Source of the DNA: Anarhynchus alexandrinus
Lineage: Eukaryota > Chordata > Aves > Charadriiformes > Charadriidae
Reading direction: 5' to 3'
Assembly: GCA_008711295.1 (NCBI GenBank)
Contig: VUYV01000003.1
Coordinates: 9,927,810-9,991,809, forward strand
DNA length: 64,000 nt
Part shown: piece by piece, positions 52,997 to 64,000 of the stretch
Numbering within the stretch: position 1 is the stretch's first letter
Layout of the letters: each line of letters starts with the position of its first letter
Made by a program: the position numbers and the translations under genes
The notes under the pieces: generated by a model
What the model was told of the DNA's origin: nothing
What the model saw: the letters and a program-made list of their open reading frames with translations, nothing else
The model's database searches: none

Positions 52997-53075
52997 ATTA
53001 TCACAGTCCACTTTGAGGTACGTAACTATTGCTATCCCCATCTTGCCTGAAATGGAAAGTTAAAATTAGGTGTTA
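52997..53075 (-). mobile_element. Possible MIR-like SINE fossil (3' part)
   Basis: TTTGAGGTACGTAACTATTG followed by CTATCCCCATCTTGCCTGAA and ATGGAAAGTTAAAATTAGG matches the reverse complement of the MIR 3' half, in which a GAGGTAGGTACTATTATTATCC block leads into CCCATTTTACAGATGAGGAA. Order and spacing agree over some 65 bases. The assignment relies on a remembered consensus. Confidence 0.45.
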
Positions 53076-54329
53076 CTACCATGAGTTTACAGAAAGCTGT
53101 CTCTACAGGTTTATTACGTCATTCCCAACAAAGCCATCATCAGCGACTGTATTTGTGGATGCTATTAATACTCTGATTTTAAAATTAACCATATGTAGTG
53201 CCTGTACATGCACTACAGGTGAGGGTATTAGTGCTCATCTACTAGGGTTCACCCATTTTAGCATTTCAAGTTGGGGTGGGTTTTTCTGGTTTGTTGGTTG
53301 TAATTTTAATAAATTCAAAGGATTCAGTGGTTTTCTTCCAGGGCAAGACTATTTTATTTATTTAAAGAATATTTTAAAATGTCAACTGTTCTCAAGAACA
53401 GGTAAAAGGAAGAGAATTTTGCTGGCTTTGTGGAGGAAAAAAAAAAAGAATTTTTTTTAAATTGTTGCCCTTTCTTTGAGTAAGATTTTGGAGTGAAATT
53501 TCAGAGAAGATGACCTTATGCATTGGAAGAAAAGGCCCTGTTCAAAAAAGAAAACTGGAAAAAAAACCCCTGGTGACATTACTTGACGTGCTGTTGCATG
53601 TTTATACAGTTTCCCAGTCATTCCCACTGGAGTACTGGAGCAGGAACTGGGAAGGTGGTGTCTGTGGGAGCATGTCTTTTGTCAGTACATACATATCCAT
53701 CCCAATTTGTCCCATGCAATTAGCCATCCCAATTTAATTCTTAATGCATATGCAGTCAAAATAAAGAAAAGCCTCAGAAATAAATTACATAGAAGTCTGA
53801 GGTATGCTGAAAACGTTGTAGCTAAAGAGGAGTTGGTGTAGTTTTTGGTTGCTTTATAGCAAACCAGAAGGTGGAACTAAGTCTGTGGAGGTGTAACATT
53901 ATACTAATCATTTTTAGTACCCATGGCGATTGAGGGGAGAACTTGGATTTAGAGAGAAGACAGAGTGGACCAGGAATAGTTCTGAAGTGATGGGATTTGC
54001 TTAGAAGATATGTTTTTATAGTACTTTTCTCTAAGGGTGGTATCTTTGTGAGGAGCATGACTTTAGTATTTTAAGAATAAACTGAGTGCATGAAAGGAGG
54101 CAGACGTTGTTTGCCGGCTGAGGTGGAGTACTTTGCATCTCCTTTGCCACACTGACGCAGGTGTTGGACTCTGAGCTCTGCACCCCCTGCAGGTACTTCA
54201 GGGCAGAGGGTGTTCCCTAGAGAGTTGTGCCCAACAAGAAGTCATGTTTTGTTCTCTGTGTGTTTGTGTGTGTATCCACATGCTTATTTATTTCCTCAAA
54301 ACTTCATGTTCTCATTTGTCTCCCTGAAG
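53076..54329. other. Unique non-coding DNA
   Basis: No gene or repeat is visible. The 143-codon open frame crossing the start of this stretch (53029-53460) begins at TTG, overlaps the MIR-like fossil and ends in a lysine run from an A homopolymer, so it is not a gene. Confidence 0.6.
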
Positions 54330-54415
54330 TCATAGAATGGTTTAGGTTGGAAGGGACCTTGAAGATCATCGAGTTCCAACCCCCCTGCCATAGGCAGGGA
54401 CAAGAAGCCCAGGCC
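54330..54415 (-). mobile_element. Short CR1 LINE 3' end
   Basis: TCATAGAATGGTTTAGGTTG, GAAGGGACCTTGAAGATCAT and GAGTTCCAACCCCCCTGCCA are the reverse complement of the last bases of a CR1 3' UTR, including one copy of the terminal octamer (ATTCTATG on the minus strand). The match is close and the fragment very short, a severely 5'-truncated but fairly young insertion. Confidence 0.88.
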
Positions 54416-57084
54416 AGACTCTGAAAGGTCAGCCACAACCAAAGCACCACAACGTAACAAGCTGCAATGTGTGGTCAGAGCTGAGGAACCTGCCCACTGT
54501 GATGAATGAAGTGATTTGATTTTAGAGTAGCTGACAGTAAAAGAGAGCTATGATAAATTGCTTTATCTTGCATTTGCTGTGGTTTAAGAGTGCTTCCAGA
54601 TAGGGTTACCTCAGCTCCACAGAGAAATAGTAACTTGGTTTTGTGCAGTGTCTTGGCTGTGTCTGTACTCTTAATTTTCAAATTGAATGGTTGAGTTAGG
54701 CACATTTATGGGTAGTCTGTCTAATTGGGTTTATGGTCCCATTAATAAGTAATACACGCACAGTCATCTATTTCTTTTTTTTTCTTGCAATATCCCTGTG
54801 ACGTAGGGAAGCTCTTTCAGGCCCCAGTTAGCCGTGAGGAAGGAGATAACAATTAATTCTTGCTGTTGGGAGGACAAGAAAATGCTTTTAATTTTAGAAA
54901 ATGAAAGATTAGAGATTTCCATACAGTGAGAGGTAAAAACTTTGTTAAACATTATAGAAAGTGTTTTTTTATGAAGTATGTTAAACATTATAGAAAGTGG
55001 TTTATTATGAAGTATGTGTCATATCTCTATAGATGCTTCATTCAGAGAGTGCCCAGCTTGGTCAGAATGACTTATAGGACTTAACCAGCAGTCAGTGGTT
55101 TTTCTCATCTTTTTATCATGATAGCTCTGCTACATCAGTTACTGCGTGGGTGTATGAAAATATAACTTGAAGAACTGGTCAGGTGATTGTCAGTAGCCAA
55201 TGTGTGGGGAAGAGCGAGAAAAATAACAAAAAATATTTTTTGTTAAAAAAGTTTGCAATTTTATAGCAACTTTTAAATTTGTACTTACTTGACTTTGAAA
55301 AATTTGATAAATTATTTTTTAAAAGTTCTGCATTTTTTCAGTATGTATTATTTCCAGATTGAATGTCCTTATGAGGAAAAAAGCCACTAGTCCATATTCA
55401 AATCTGCCAAAAATCCAGATATGAAATACTATTTTAAGTTTATTTCCTCATGGAAGGAGGAGCATTTTTGGTACTTCAGGGGTACCTGAGAAACAGTTGT
55501 TTGAACTGCTTCTGTGTTTTCTAAAACTATGTCATTTGTCGTGAGGAATTGCAGTCTGAGAAGTAACGATCTTAAGTGATAAATAATAAATGCTGAGCAG
55601 ATACAATTTTGCTCTGGTTGAAAAAGCAAGACTTCTGGCAGGGCCCGTAAACCAGAGAAATTTTACCTTATGCATCAGTAGGAGTTGCGAGAGAGTCGGG
55701 CAAGGTAGTCATTTGCAAAGCATTGGGGTAATTCTAGCTTCTAGGCAACGCAGAAGTTGTATCAACATTTGGGAGGGTCCGTTGTGTTAAGTCATGTTTT
55801 GCAGCCCTGTTGGCTAGGAAGGAAAAGAGACGAGATACTCTTTGTTGTCAGTAAAGCCGTGCAATTATAGATTATTGCTTTAATTCAGTATATATCTTGC
55901 CATCCATTGGAAGTCTGTCAAAATCATAGGGTGTTGAAGGTTTGTCGGTTTTCGTGGGTTTTGTTTCTCTTTTCTTTCTTTTTGCTTGTGATGAGGGTTT
56001 TATCACTTCTGTGCAAAGCGTCTTTCTACGTGTTCTGAAAGCATCAAGGACAAAACTTTTTTAAAAAGCATGAGAAGTAAAAAAAAAAATAATACTATAA
56101 CCTGGTTGTCATGTCAGAATTTTAAATAAGCTGTATGTTTTTAATTAATTTCTTTACATGTGAAAGTGAGTAAAAATGGTGCTATTTCTTCCAAAGTGAC
56201 TGCCTTCTCTGCATGCATTTTATTCATAACTCTCTATTCCCCTGGTACATATAAAGCAAAATGAATTGGCTATCTTTTTACATCTCCCTTTGAATGTTCT
56301 CTAGTGACTTTGCAAGTTACCCCTTTTTGTCTTTCTACTAAAAAGTATTTAAAGCTTCTGGCACAGCTGGACTTCAGTACGTAAGAAACCTTTTAGGGTA
56401 TTATAGTGTCACTAGCCATTGAAGTTACAAAATTTGAAACATCGAAGCCCATCCTGACTCTGCTGCATGTGCTGTGCACTTAAAAACTTGGGTAAACATG
56501 TATATTGTTGAAACTATCCCTGAACAAAATCATGCTGAAAACGAATAAAAAGTCAACGCTTCTTTTTTAAAAGCTTCTTTTCTAATCTCTGTAATTTGAA
56601 ACTAAAGACTTTGAACAGTGGGTTGGAGATTGTTCTGCAAGATAAATCCCTTGCATCACATAACCCTGACAACTCCCCAGTTCCATCAAATTAATAACAA
56701 ATGGATGAGAAGATAAGCAGAACTAATGGGGAGGTTACATTTTTGTGACAAAGGTTTATGGCCATACTGAATCTCATGTTCTGTGATATCCCTCCTCCTT
56801 CTCCTCCTCCGCTTTGGTATTTTTTTACAATCAGATCTGAGCATTCCTCTATCTGAAGCTCTTCTGTGGAGGAGATATGATGAATAGCAAGTTGGACTAC
56901 GTGCCCCCGAAAAGTTGCTGTGAACAGCTCTCCGCTCCCTCCATAGAAATCTCTGATTTTCTACAAGATCAGGCCTCATCCTTGCACACTGTACATCCAC
57001 TTTCTACTCATTGGATGGTGCTGTGTGTCTGAGCCTTGAAACACACTGCTGTAATCCCATCTCCCTGTCATCTTAAAATTGTGC
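54416..57084. other. Unique non-coding DNA with a 36-bp tandem duplication
   Basis: No gene is seen. Apart from the tandem duplication at 54943-55014 the stretch is AT-rich, unique sequence. The open frame at 56686-57000 on the minus strand includes an arginine run from a CTCCTCCTTCTC tract and is judged accidental. Confidence 0.6.
54943..55014. repeat. Recent tandem duplication, 36-bp unit, two copies
   Basis: The units at 54943-54978 and 54979-55014 both start TGTTAAACATTATAGAAAGT and end TATGAAGTA. They differ at 2 of 36 positions. The copies are exactly adjacent, indicating replication slippage or a small tandem duplication fairly recently. Length polymorphism is likely. Confidence 0.92.
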
Positions 57085-57350
57085 AATAATTTAGTTTGGG
57101 AGCGATCTCTGAATGTCATCTGGACCAACTCTTTCCATAAAGCAGGGCCAGCTCACAGCAGGTGGCTCAGGGCTATGTCTGATTGAGTTTTGAGTATCTC
57201 CAAGGGTGGAGATGCCACAGCTTCTCTGCGCTACCTGTTTCAGTGTCAAGCTGCCCATGTTGAGAACCTTTTTTTCCTAATATCTAATTGTAATTTTTCA
57301 TGTTTCAACTTGTGCCCATTGCCTTTTGACCTGTCTCTGGGCAACTCTCT
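57085..57350 (-). mobile_element. CR1 LINE 3' fragment, diverged
   Basis: On the + strand GTCATCTGGACCAACTC, TCTCCAAGGGTGGAGATGCC, CAGCTTCTCTGCGCTACCTG and GTGCCCATTGCCTTTTGACC appear in the order of a reverse-complemented CR1, from the 3' UTR back into the end of ORF2. Divergence and small indels are substantial, so it is older than the copy at 54330-54415. The terminal octamer repeat is not preserved. Confidence 0.85.
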
Positions 57351-57652
57351 TTTAATCCAGTCTGTTAAATTAATCCACTAAATTAGCTAGTCAAAAAGCA
57401 GAAAAATAAACAATTTACAAATTACCTCTATTTGGAGATTGGTTCCAAAACACACCTTTCAATCAATAGTCAGCAGCCAAGGCAACTGTAGAGCATGTAG
57501 GAGACTTTGTTTTGTTAAAATGGACCTCAAAGGGAATGCATATTCCAATTTAAGGATTGTGGCATCAAAATTTAGAAAATAATGGTGGTTCTTCTAAACC
57601 TTTTAACTGGTCAGGCATCTACCAGTGGGCTTCTTTGAAGGAAAAGGTGAAT

Positions 57653-57706
57653 GTGATGAGCTGGATTTACAACTGATGTGTAAATGTGATGTGATGAGCT
57701 GGATTT
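57653..57706. repeat. Short direct repeat, spacing 38
   Basis: GTGATGAGCTGGATTT occurs exactly at 57653-57668 and 57691-57706. The second copy is preceded by an extra GTGAT unit. This is consistent with a small local duplication. Confidence 0.8.
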
Positions 57707-60033
57707 TTTGCCAGGGAACAGCGCGGAGGCACTGTTCCAGTTAAAGAAACTGAATAATGAATCCAACTATCAACCCCTGGTAGTTTGATAAACATAAAAC
57801 CTGAACTACTGTTGTGAGGCTTCCTCTTCCTTCCCCATCACCAGCCCCTCATTTTCCAGTTCTCGATATACTTGGAGAAGTGAACAGTGGGGAGCGGTGA
57901 ATGAACTCAACTCTGCTTCACCCCTCATTGGTGCTCCTTTTGAGGGTGCAAAGGCATGTGTCTGTGTTTGGGGCAATGAACAGGTTTGCATTCAAGCTCC
58001 TCTTTTTTGCATGTAATGAAAACCACTTTGGGGCTACTTGTGCAAGACTGAGCTGGTCCCTGAAGCAGAGTCTGTTGTGGTTTATAGCAGGTTATAGAAC
58101 ATGAAGATCACGAAGGATCATTTAAGATCACTAAACAGCAAATAGCTTGGTTTTGCACTTTGGTTTGGGTCTTCTCACTTAGGGATAAAGGTGAAATACT
58201 GGCCCACTGGTGTCAAAACCAAACTTCTAAACACTTCAAGAAGTCTCTGCGGTCATTCAGCCTGCAGTACAGAGTGTGACAGAGCTGCGGTGGAAGTCAA
58301 CCACAGGGACCTCCACGTAAGCACTGGCAAGACAAGCAGGTCTTTTGCCAGATGCATTGCTTATTCTTTTCCATCACGAGTGACTTGAAAATCCAAGTTA
58401 TCCAAAATCTTTTGCTACAGCAGTATTGTGAATGGCTTGGGTTAACATGAATTTTAGGAAAAAATGGTGACTTCTGCTTCCACTTACAAAACTCTTTCAT
58501 GCTAATTCTCTGCTTGTAATCATGTTGTCAAATTACTCTGCAGATCACTTCATTTTTTCTGTTTTATTTATGAGAGAACAGGGAAAGAAATATGAAAAGA
58601 TAAATCTTCAAAAGGCGTATTCCTTTTATTGAAAATTCCAGTCATTATTTTTTTAGTCAATTTCTATTTGGCTAAGAAGTTGAATAGGGCTTTAAGATAT
58701 CAAGAGTGTTGCTTAATAATAAGCAGTTCAGAGCTATTGAATTGGTTATTTTTCTATATAACAAAAAAATATAGTTTTGGGGGGGATTTTGGTATCTTTC
58801 AACTACTTCTTTCATTAGATGAGAGGGCAATGAGTTAAGCATTCGTTATGAGTTAAGGGATTGGGGGAAGAGGAATTGTCATATTCTCCTAGGTGGTTAC
58901 CTGACATTTTTGTAGATATATAGGTTCTTCCCTACCCCCTTGACACGCCCCAAATCCCCTAAATTCTTTATATTTCCTAAAATCCCTAGGATCTTTTTCC
59001 CCAGCGTGTTAGGACTTTATAGGAATGTTTGGCCCATAGTCTGTATTAGATTTAGCAACTGGAATGTTTTGCTTTAAATGTGTGTTCCTAGGGGTTGAGC
59101 AGTTTGTTTACTGAGATGATATAAGTGATCCCAGTGGTTTTTATTGGCAGTGGAAGGCACACTGAATATTCAAAGCAAACAGAATTGATTTTAAAGAATA
59201 CAAAAAAGTAACCGCTGTGGTACTTGTGAGATTTGAAACATTTCTGAGCAGTTTTTCCACTTTGTGATTTGCTTCTCAGGTGTAAACCTTTCTCAGTGCT
59301 TAAAGAGACCTGATATGTATCTTGTACTCTGATAAATCTAAAGAATCTACCGTGAGTTTTGTCAAGAGAGCAAAGATGCTTATTTTAATGTTATAGTTCG
59401 GTTAGCCACTTTTGCTTTTACAGTGAAAGAATAATAATTTACATTTATATTATCCTATTTCCTCCTGGGGCTTCACATAAGCTTCCCTCTTATAACACCA
59501 GCCTTCCAGAAATCCCTTCTTCTGAAACCGAGAAGGCTGTAAGAAGGAGATGAAATTTCAAATAGTTATTTATATGCCTTCGGTAGAGCATTGAAGCATA
59601 TTCTGCTAGCGCGCGCGTGCTATTTTTGATTGAAAGCTAACAGTTAATATGATTGCAGCCCATCTGTTGGATTGTTCTAAATGGCAAAACAGAGAACTAT
59701 CTCGCAAATCCAAACCTGTGTGTGTGCTAAATTGATAGGTATTTTCGGAATATCACCACTGTTGACAACGCATTGGTCAGAAGCAAGTATTAATAAGTCT
59801 GCAGGCTTATATATAGTACTCATAGACATGATAGGAATGTGTTCTTGTGGAGGCTAAGACCCATATGTTTTCATTTAGATAGTTTTCAGTAAGCTTTTAA
59901 ATCTTGTTAAAGACCTTGCTAAGCTTGGTTTTGAATGATCAGTTGGGAAACATCATATTTAACATTGCTCTATTAAATTCAAATCTCTTGTAGAGATTGA
60001 ATCTGGTGATTACAAAGGAAGAAAGAAATGGCA

Positions 60034-60044
60034 GGGGGCGGGGG
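60034..60044 (+). promoter_or_regulatory. Sp1/KLF GC box
   Basis: GGGGGCGGGGG matches the Sp1/KLF consensus perfectly. It stands alone in AT-rich DNA with no other promoter signal, so its use is unproven. Confidence 0.35.
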
Positions 60045-63000
60045 AGAGTTCAGATTCAAAAGGTAGAAACCAGTTCACAAAACTCATTGTCATTTTTGGA
60101 GCTGCTTGAAAGAAGAGACATAATGTGTTTCGGTATATTTGTATCGCAACATTCCTAGAATAAGAGGACACAACTAACGAAACCATGCTTTTCTCAAGAA
60201 AACTTTATCATCCTATGGGTAAGCCTTGCTGTGGAAATTCACGCTTGCCCAAGAATATATTTGAAATGTACTATATTAGGGATGAATCCAGCATTGGATA
60301 TACTCAGTATATCAAAGTCCCATGTACGTAAGGATTCCTTTTTAATATTCTTTAAGCCAATTCTGCAAGGTGTTCAGGGACACAAACCTGTAAGTCAAGA
60401 ACGTTTAACCAAGGATTTAAGTGCCTCCGTGTTGTTCTGTCCACTACTAATAATACCCTGCTATCACTACTTATTGAACAGAATAAACAGACACATCTTA
60501 AACGTATGCATTCACAGTATCTCCAGAGATCAACAATGACAAATCCAAAAGCACACTGTCCCCATTGTACATGGGAAGGGAGTGCCAGGGCACTCAGACT
60601 AACATGTTCCAAGTAGACAATCTCTGTTTTGTTGGTATGTTACATTTTTCCTTTGTCACAAAGTCTGTCCAAAGAGGGCAAAGAAGTATTGGATCCATGC
60701 CTTCAATACTCTTGGAGAAAGCTTTCAGGTTTAAAGTTTCTACCAGGCAAAGACACTTCTTTCCCCTACTCCAGTCATTACAAAAACTCTTGGTGGTGTC
60801 TTCAAAAAAAGCTATTTGCATGCCTTGCTTTACACAGTTGACAGTAGCAGATAGTTTTGGATTTTTGAGGTTAGAATGGAGCATGTCTTAGGTAACTAAG
60901 TTAAACTCGTGTGTATATAGTTTCTCCAAAGCATGGTCAAGAGCATCTCCGTTAGGCTTTCTGCTCTGATTCACCACTATCTTTACTGGTGTACAGGGAA
61001 ACGAGCTTCCTAATTCAGGCACTTAAGACAGTTATTATAAATTAGACTGTTTGAAAACTCTCATCTAAACTCATCACCTAAGCTTTTTTTTCCACTGGAT
61101 GTTTAATCTTTCAGAAAGCATGGCTTGTTTTTAGCCTTCCTACACCTGCCTTTACAGTAATTTCCATGAAGTTTTTACTCTCTCAGGTAGTGCCACTGAG
61201 CTCAGTGCACCAGCCAAGATTATTTCTATGAGTAACATTTATTGAATCTGATTCAATATTTGGTTTCTATAACTCAGACCCTGGTCCTTTTTGTGTTGTG
61301 CACGCATATCAATTCTCTACTGCACATCCCTCTTACTTCGGTCTTCCTGCTGGTCTTGCACAAAATAATGTGTATAAGGAGAGGGAAATAATGCAGAAAT
61401 GGATAACTCAGGAGTTTTTGCTGCTCTGCCCTGCTTCATTTGTAACTTCTTAACCAACCCAGTATTTTATAAAAACTGCTTTACATTGTTAACTTTGAAG
61501 TAGAATATAATTAAAATCCAGTGTGGATTTATCTGAATTTGCAATGTTAATGCCTCTACACTGTGGTTTTGGTGTTGGAGGTTTTAGTGGATAAAACCAT
61601 TTTTTCTTTTCATGAATGCCATTCTAGTCTAACCTGCGCTCCAAAATGAAATGGGTTTAGTGGTCTGAGTCCTGTCCCTGGTGAACAATAGTCCGCATTA
61701 CAAAACCACCAAACAGGCACAAAGCTGGCGGTTTCTGCTCGGGGACGCTCAGACCCAGCCAGCGCGGAGGCAGAATTACCTCACACCCCGGGGAGTGATT
61801 TTTCTAGGTGAAGATTGAGGTCATTCATAAGGCAATAGGGAAAAGCATCTCTTGTGAAACCGGTCTCTGCATCAGCCAAGGAGAGCAGTCCCTGGTACTG
61901 CTGCCGCAGGCTCGTTGCTCACTCTGCTGAAGAGGTTTTATAATCTGGGGTCTCTGATTTAAGACCACCCCGGTTGCATTAACCGTCGTAGCAGAACATG
62001 TAAGCAAAGATCTGCATTTTGGGGTGATGTTTTTAGCAGGTTATTTGTTGGGAACAATACCTTAATATAGGTAAATTCCCGGTTCTGCTACAATTAGTAA
62101 ATGTTTTGCCTTTACTTAGAGAGCTAGGATGTTACTGTGAATATGTGAAGGCGCTAGCCATACGCTAAATATACTAATTTATGTTCATTAGTGCATTATT
62201 GACTGTATCACCTATTCATTAGGATGTTTTCCCAAGAGTTACTCTGATAGTGAAGCTGAGTGACCTTAAGTGGCTGTCATCTTTGTGCCAAATGGATTAA
62301 AATGAAAAGTGCTCAGCACTTCTGAGTAGATCAGTGCTCAATTTCAGCTGGGTCATACCAGGTTAACAAGCCAAAGTATCAGGTTTCTTTTTTTTTTTTC
62401 ACTTTGGTTAAAAAAAAAAAAAGTAAAATTTGTTTTTGTTCATAGCATTAGCTATTTCAGATCAAAAATATGTGAGAACATTTTTATTTTGGAGCACAGT
62501 AACACGATTTAGATTATTTCATACCTGTATTGAATTAACCATAAGTGCAAATTCAAATTAATCTAATTACTTTTATTTCATCTGCTGTGTAAATAAGCCT
62601 TAACCTTTAGTGATTACTGACTAGGGAAGGTGGCTTAACAGGAGAAACGAATACAGGGCTATCTGTCTGAATCTGGAGAGCCTGAAAAAATGCCTGGTGA
62701 GCGACAGGTGTCCCACTGTTTTCACTGTGATAGCTCAACTTGTCCAGCTATGGTCATTTACCCTCTACTCCGTTAGTAGTTACCCTGTCACTGAAGACTA
62801 ATGGAGGGGGGGATCATAGATTTGTGCTATCTGACTTTGGTAGTGTTGCACTAACCACTAGCCTAGATCGTATAAAGAGACTGTAACATTGCCATCACTC
62901 TAGAGCTTGTTCCTGAAAGTCGATCGTCAGTCAGAGGGGACACTGGTAGAGTAGCTCTTCCTTGCATCAGGGTGATGGAGGAGATTGCTCTAAAGGTCCG

Positions 63001-64000
63001 TTCCCCTTCCCTTTTTTATGATGTTGGCAGTACAAACAGGAAACATTTTTTTTTAAATTTCCATACAGAAGCATGGGTTGGAGGGAGGATGTAGAAGGAA
63101 GGAGGAATGTGTCTCTGTGATGGGCACTGGTGGGAGAAATTTCTTCAGACTCCAGGAGTTCTGCTGGCACATCCAAACAAACAGCCCACACCCATCAAGC
63201 AAGCAGAGTGAACTCCTGTCCGCGCATTTTTTCTCCTGCCTGCAGACTGGGGTGGTCACAACACATCTCTTACCTTCAGCTTACTTTTCCCAGTTTTTAT
63301 TTTTCTTTTGCAATTGCAAGGAATAGAATTAATATATTTTTTAATACACTCTGTAACTGACTCAAGCATGCCTTGTGGCCAGTGCCACAATCATAAAGAT
63401 AACTGAGAACAACTGGAGCGGGGAATGAAAGAGGAGTCTTGGCCCAGCAGCGCACATGAGTTCATTATCATACCTTGAAGGATATGTCAGCTGGAGGATG
63501 TGGCTGGTTTCTTTTGGATACCTCCACCCTTTGCTCTTGCGCTTCATCATCCCCCTAACCTCTGTGTGAAAGCCACAGCTCTGGTACACCTTAGTCAGGT
63601 GGGGTTGGGAGTCTTGTTTGATAGCAGATATTTCTAGTCTTCTCTCCATTTTGATGTGTCTTTAAATTGCAAAACTTTGGACCACGTTTAAAGTTTGTGG
63701 GTTTTTTTAATAAATGTTTATGTAGTCATGCTGTCCGTCTAACTTAGTATTTTTTTTAAATATATTTTGGACAATTTTATCCAAATTCAAGTGTGTCAAA
63801 GATATTAAGCCCAAGTGGATATTGTGAAAATTGGCAGCTGTGGAGATGAGAGAGAGTCTGAAAATGCTTCTGCCTGTGGGGAGGCTTGCCCCTTCCTTCA
63901 CATGGGAAAATAATCCTGAGAGAGGGATCAGGGAACACCAGTCTTTTGGTTCTGCTATTTATGGAAGCACTTGTTTATTCTTAGAAATCCTTTGAGGGTA

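Larger units (their letters stand above)
57351..64000. other. Unique non-coding DNA to the window end
   Basis: No gene is recognised. Visible details are a short direct repeat (57653-57706), an alternating purine-pyrimidine GCGCGCGCGTGC run (59609-59620), a perfect GGGGGCGGGGG box (60034-60044), and a CpG-richer patch (about 61690-61990). Overlapping open frames at 60565-60891 occupy several frames at once and share no domain. Confidence 0.6.

Noticed and set aside
53029..53460. 143-codon open frame on the + strand
   Set aside because: It starts at TTG, overlaps a MIR-like fossil, and ends in a lysine/phenylalanine run made by A and T homopolymers.
60565..60891. Three overlapping open frames of 70-108 codons
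   Set aside because: Several frames are open at once in the same DNA, none with a recognisable domain, so low local stop density explains them.
62250..62310. MIR-like GCTGAGTGACCTTAAGTGG
   Set aside because: Only one short block agrees; the neighbouring blocks of the MIR consensus are missing.
63362..63649. Minus-strand open frame of 95 codons with an AAGGTATGA donor-like site inside, resembling an exon
   Set aside because: No polypyrimidine-AG acceptor lies upstream in the right place, the peptide matches no family I know, and the frame continues past the supposed donor.
1..64000. CRISPR array, bacterial operon, phage or toxin system
   Set aside because: No regularly spaced repeats, no ribosome-binding-site-led gene strings and no such protein families are visible. 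All mobile DNA here is of vertebrate type.
1..64000. tRNA, rRNA, snRNA or known microRNA genes
   Set aside because: I looked for B-box words such as GGTTCGA, snRNA starts and common microRNA cores by eye and found none with supporting context. A covariance-model search would be decisive.

Overview
The window is vertebrate, almost certainly bird, nuclear DNA. The evidence is several CR1 LINE copies, two of them keeping the 3' end typical of avian CR1 (an ATTCTATGATTCTA-type octamer repeat), plus a solo LTR of the type common in bird genomes, all set in AT-rich sequence with long A/T runs. There is no operon structure, no convincing host protein-coding exon and no recognisable tRNA, rRNA or snRNA gene. 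The window reads as a gene desert or the inside of a very large intron. Nearly all open frames are under about 110 codons, many lack an ATG, and most lie over homopolymers or on both strands at once. The longest open frame (4358-5068) belongs to a CR1 reverse transcriptase.

Layout. 1-4369: unique AT-rich DNA. 4370-5957: a repeat cluster, with a 5'-truncated CR1 on the + strand (4370-5166) followed by a complete solo LTR (5248-5952) flanked by a perfect 5-bp duplication, CTAGG. 5958-44067: mostly unique sequence holding one short CR1 remnant (19431-19545), two probable MIR/CORE-SINE-like fossils (14563-14680 and 34235-34312), small tandem duplications, two perfect-arm hairpin sites, and isolated CpG-retaining patches. 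44068-45500: two CR1 copies of different age end to end; the first still shows the FADD catalytic motif of the reverse transcriptase. 45501-64000: more unique DNA with a third MIR-like fossil (52997-53075), two CR1 remnants on the minus strand (54330-54415 and 57085-57350), and a 36-bp tandem duplication.

No genes act together here. The functional interest lies in possible regulatory DNA: CpG-rich patches far from any visible gene (best at 23486-23713, 31180-31425, 40575-40690 and 46590-47025), ancient SINE fossils that may have been kept, and an LTR promoter with its TATA box and poly(A) signal in place. I found no evidence of a new coding or defence system. The single unexplained long open frame outside CR1 (51416-52000, minus) is reported as an open question. 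Two ambiguous bases (7741, 16537) both sit at homopolymer edges and look like sequencing or assembly artefacts.
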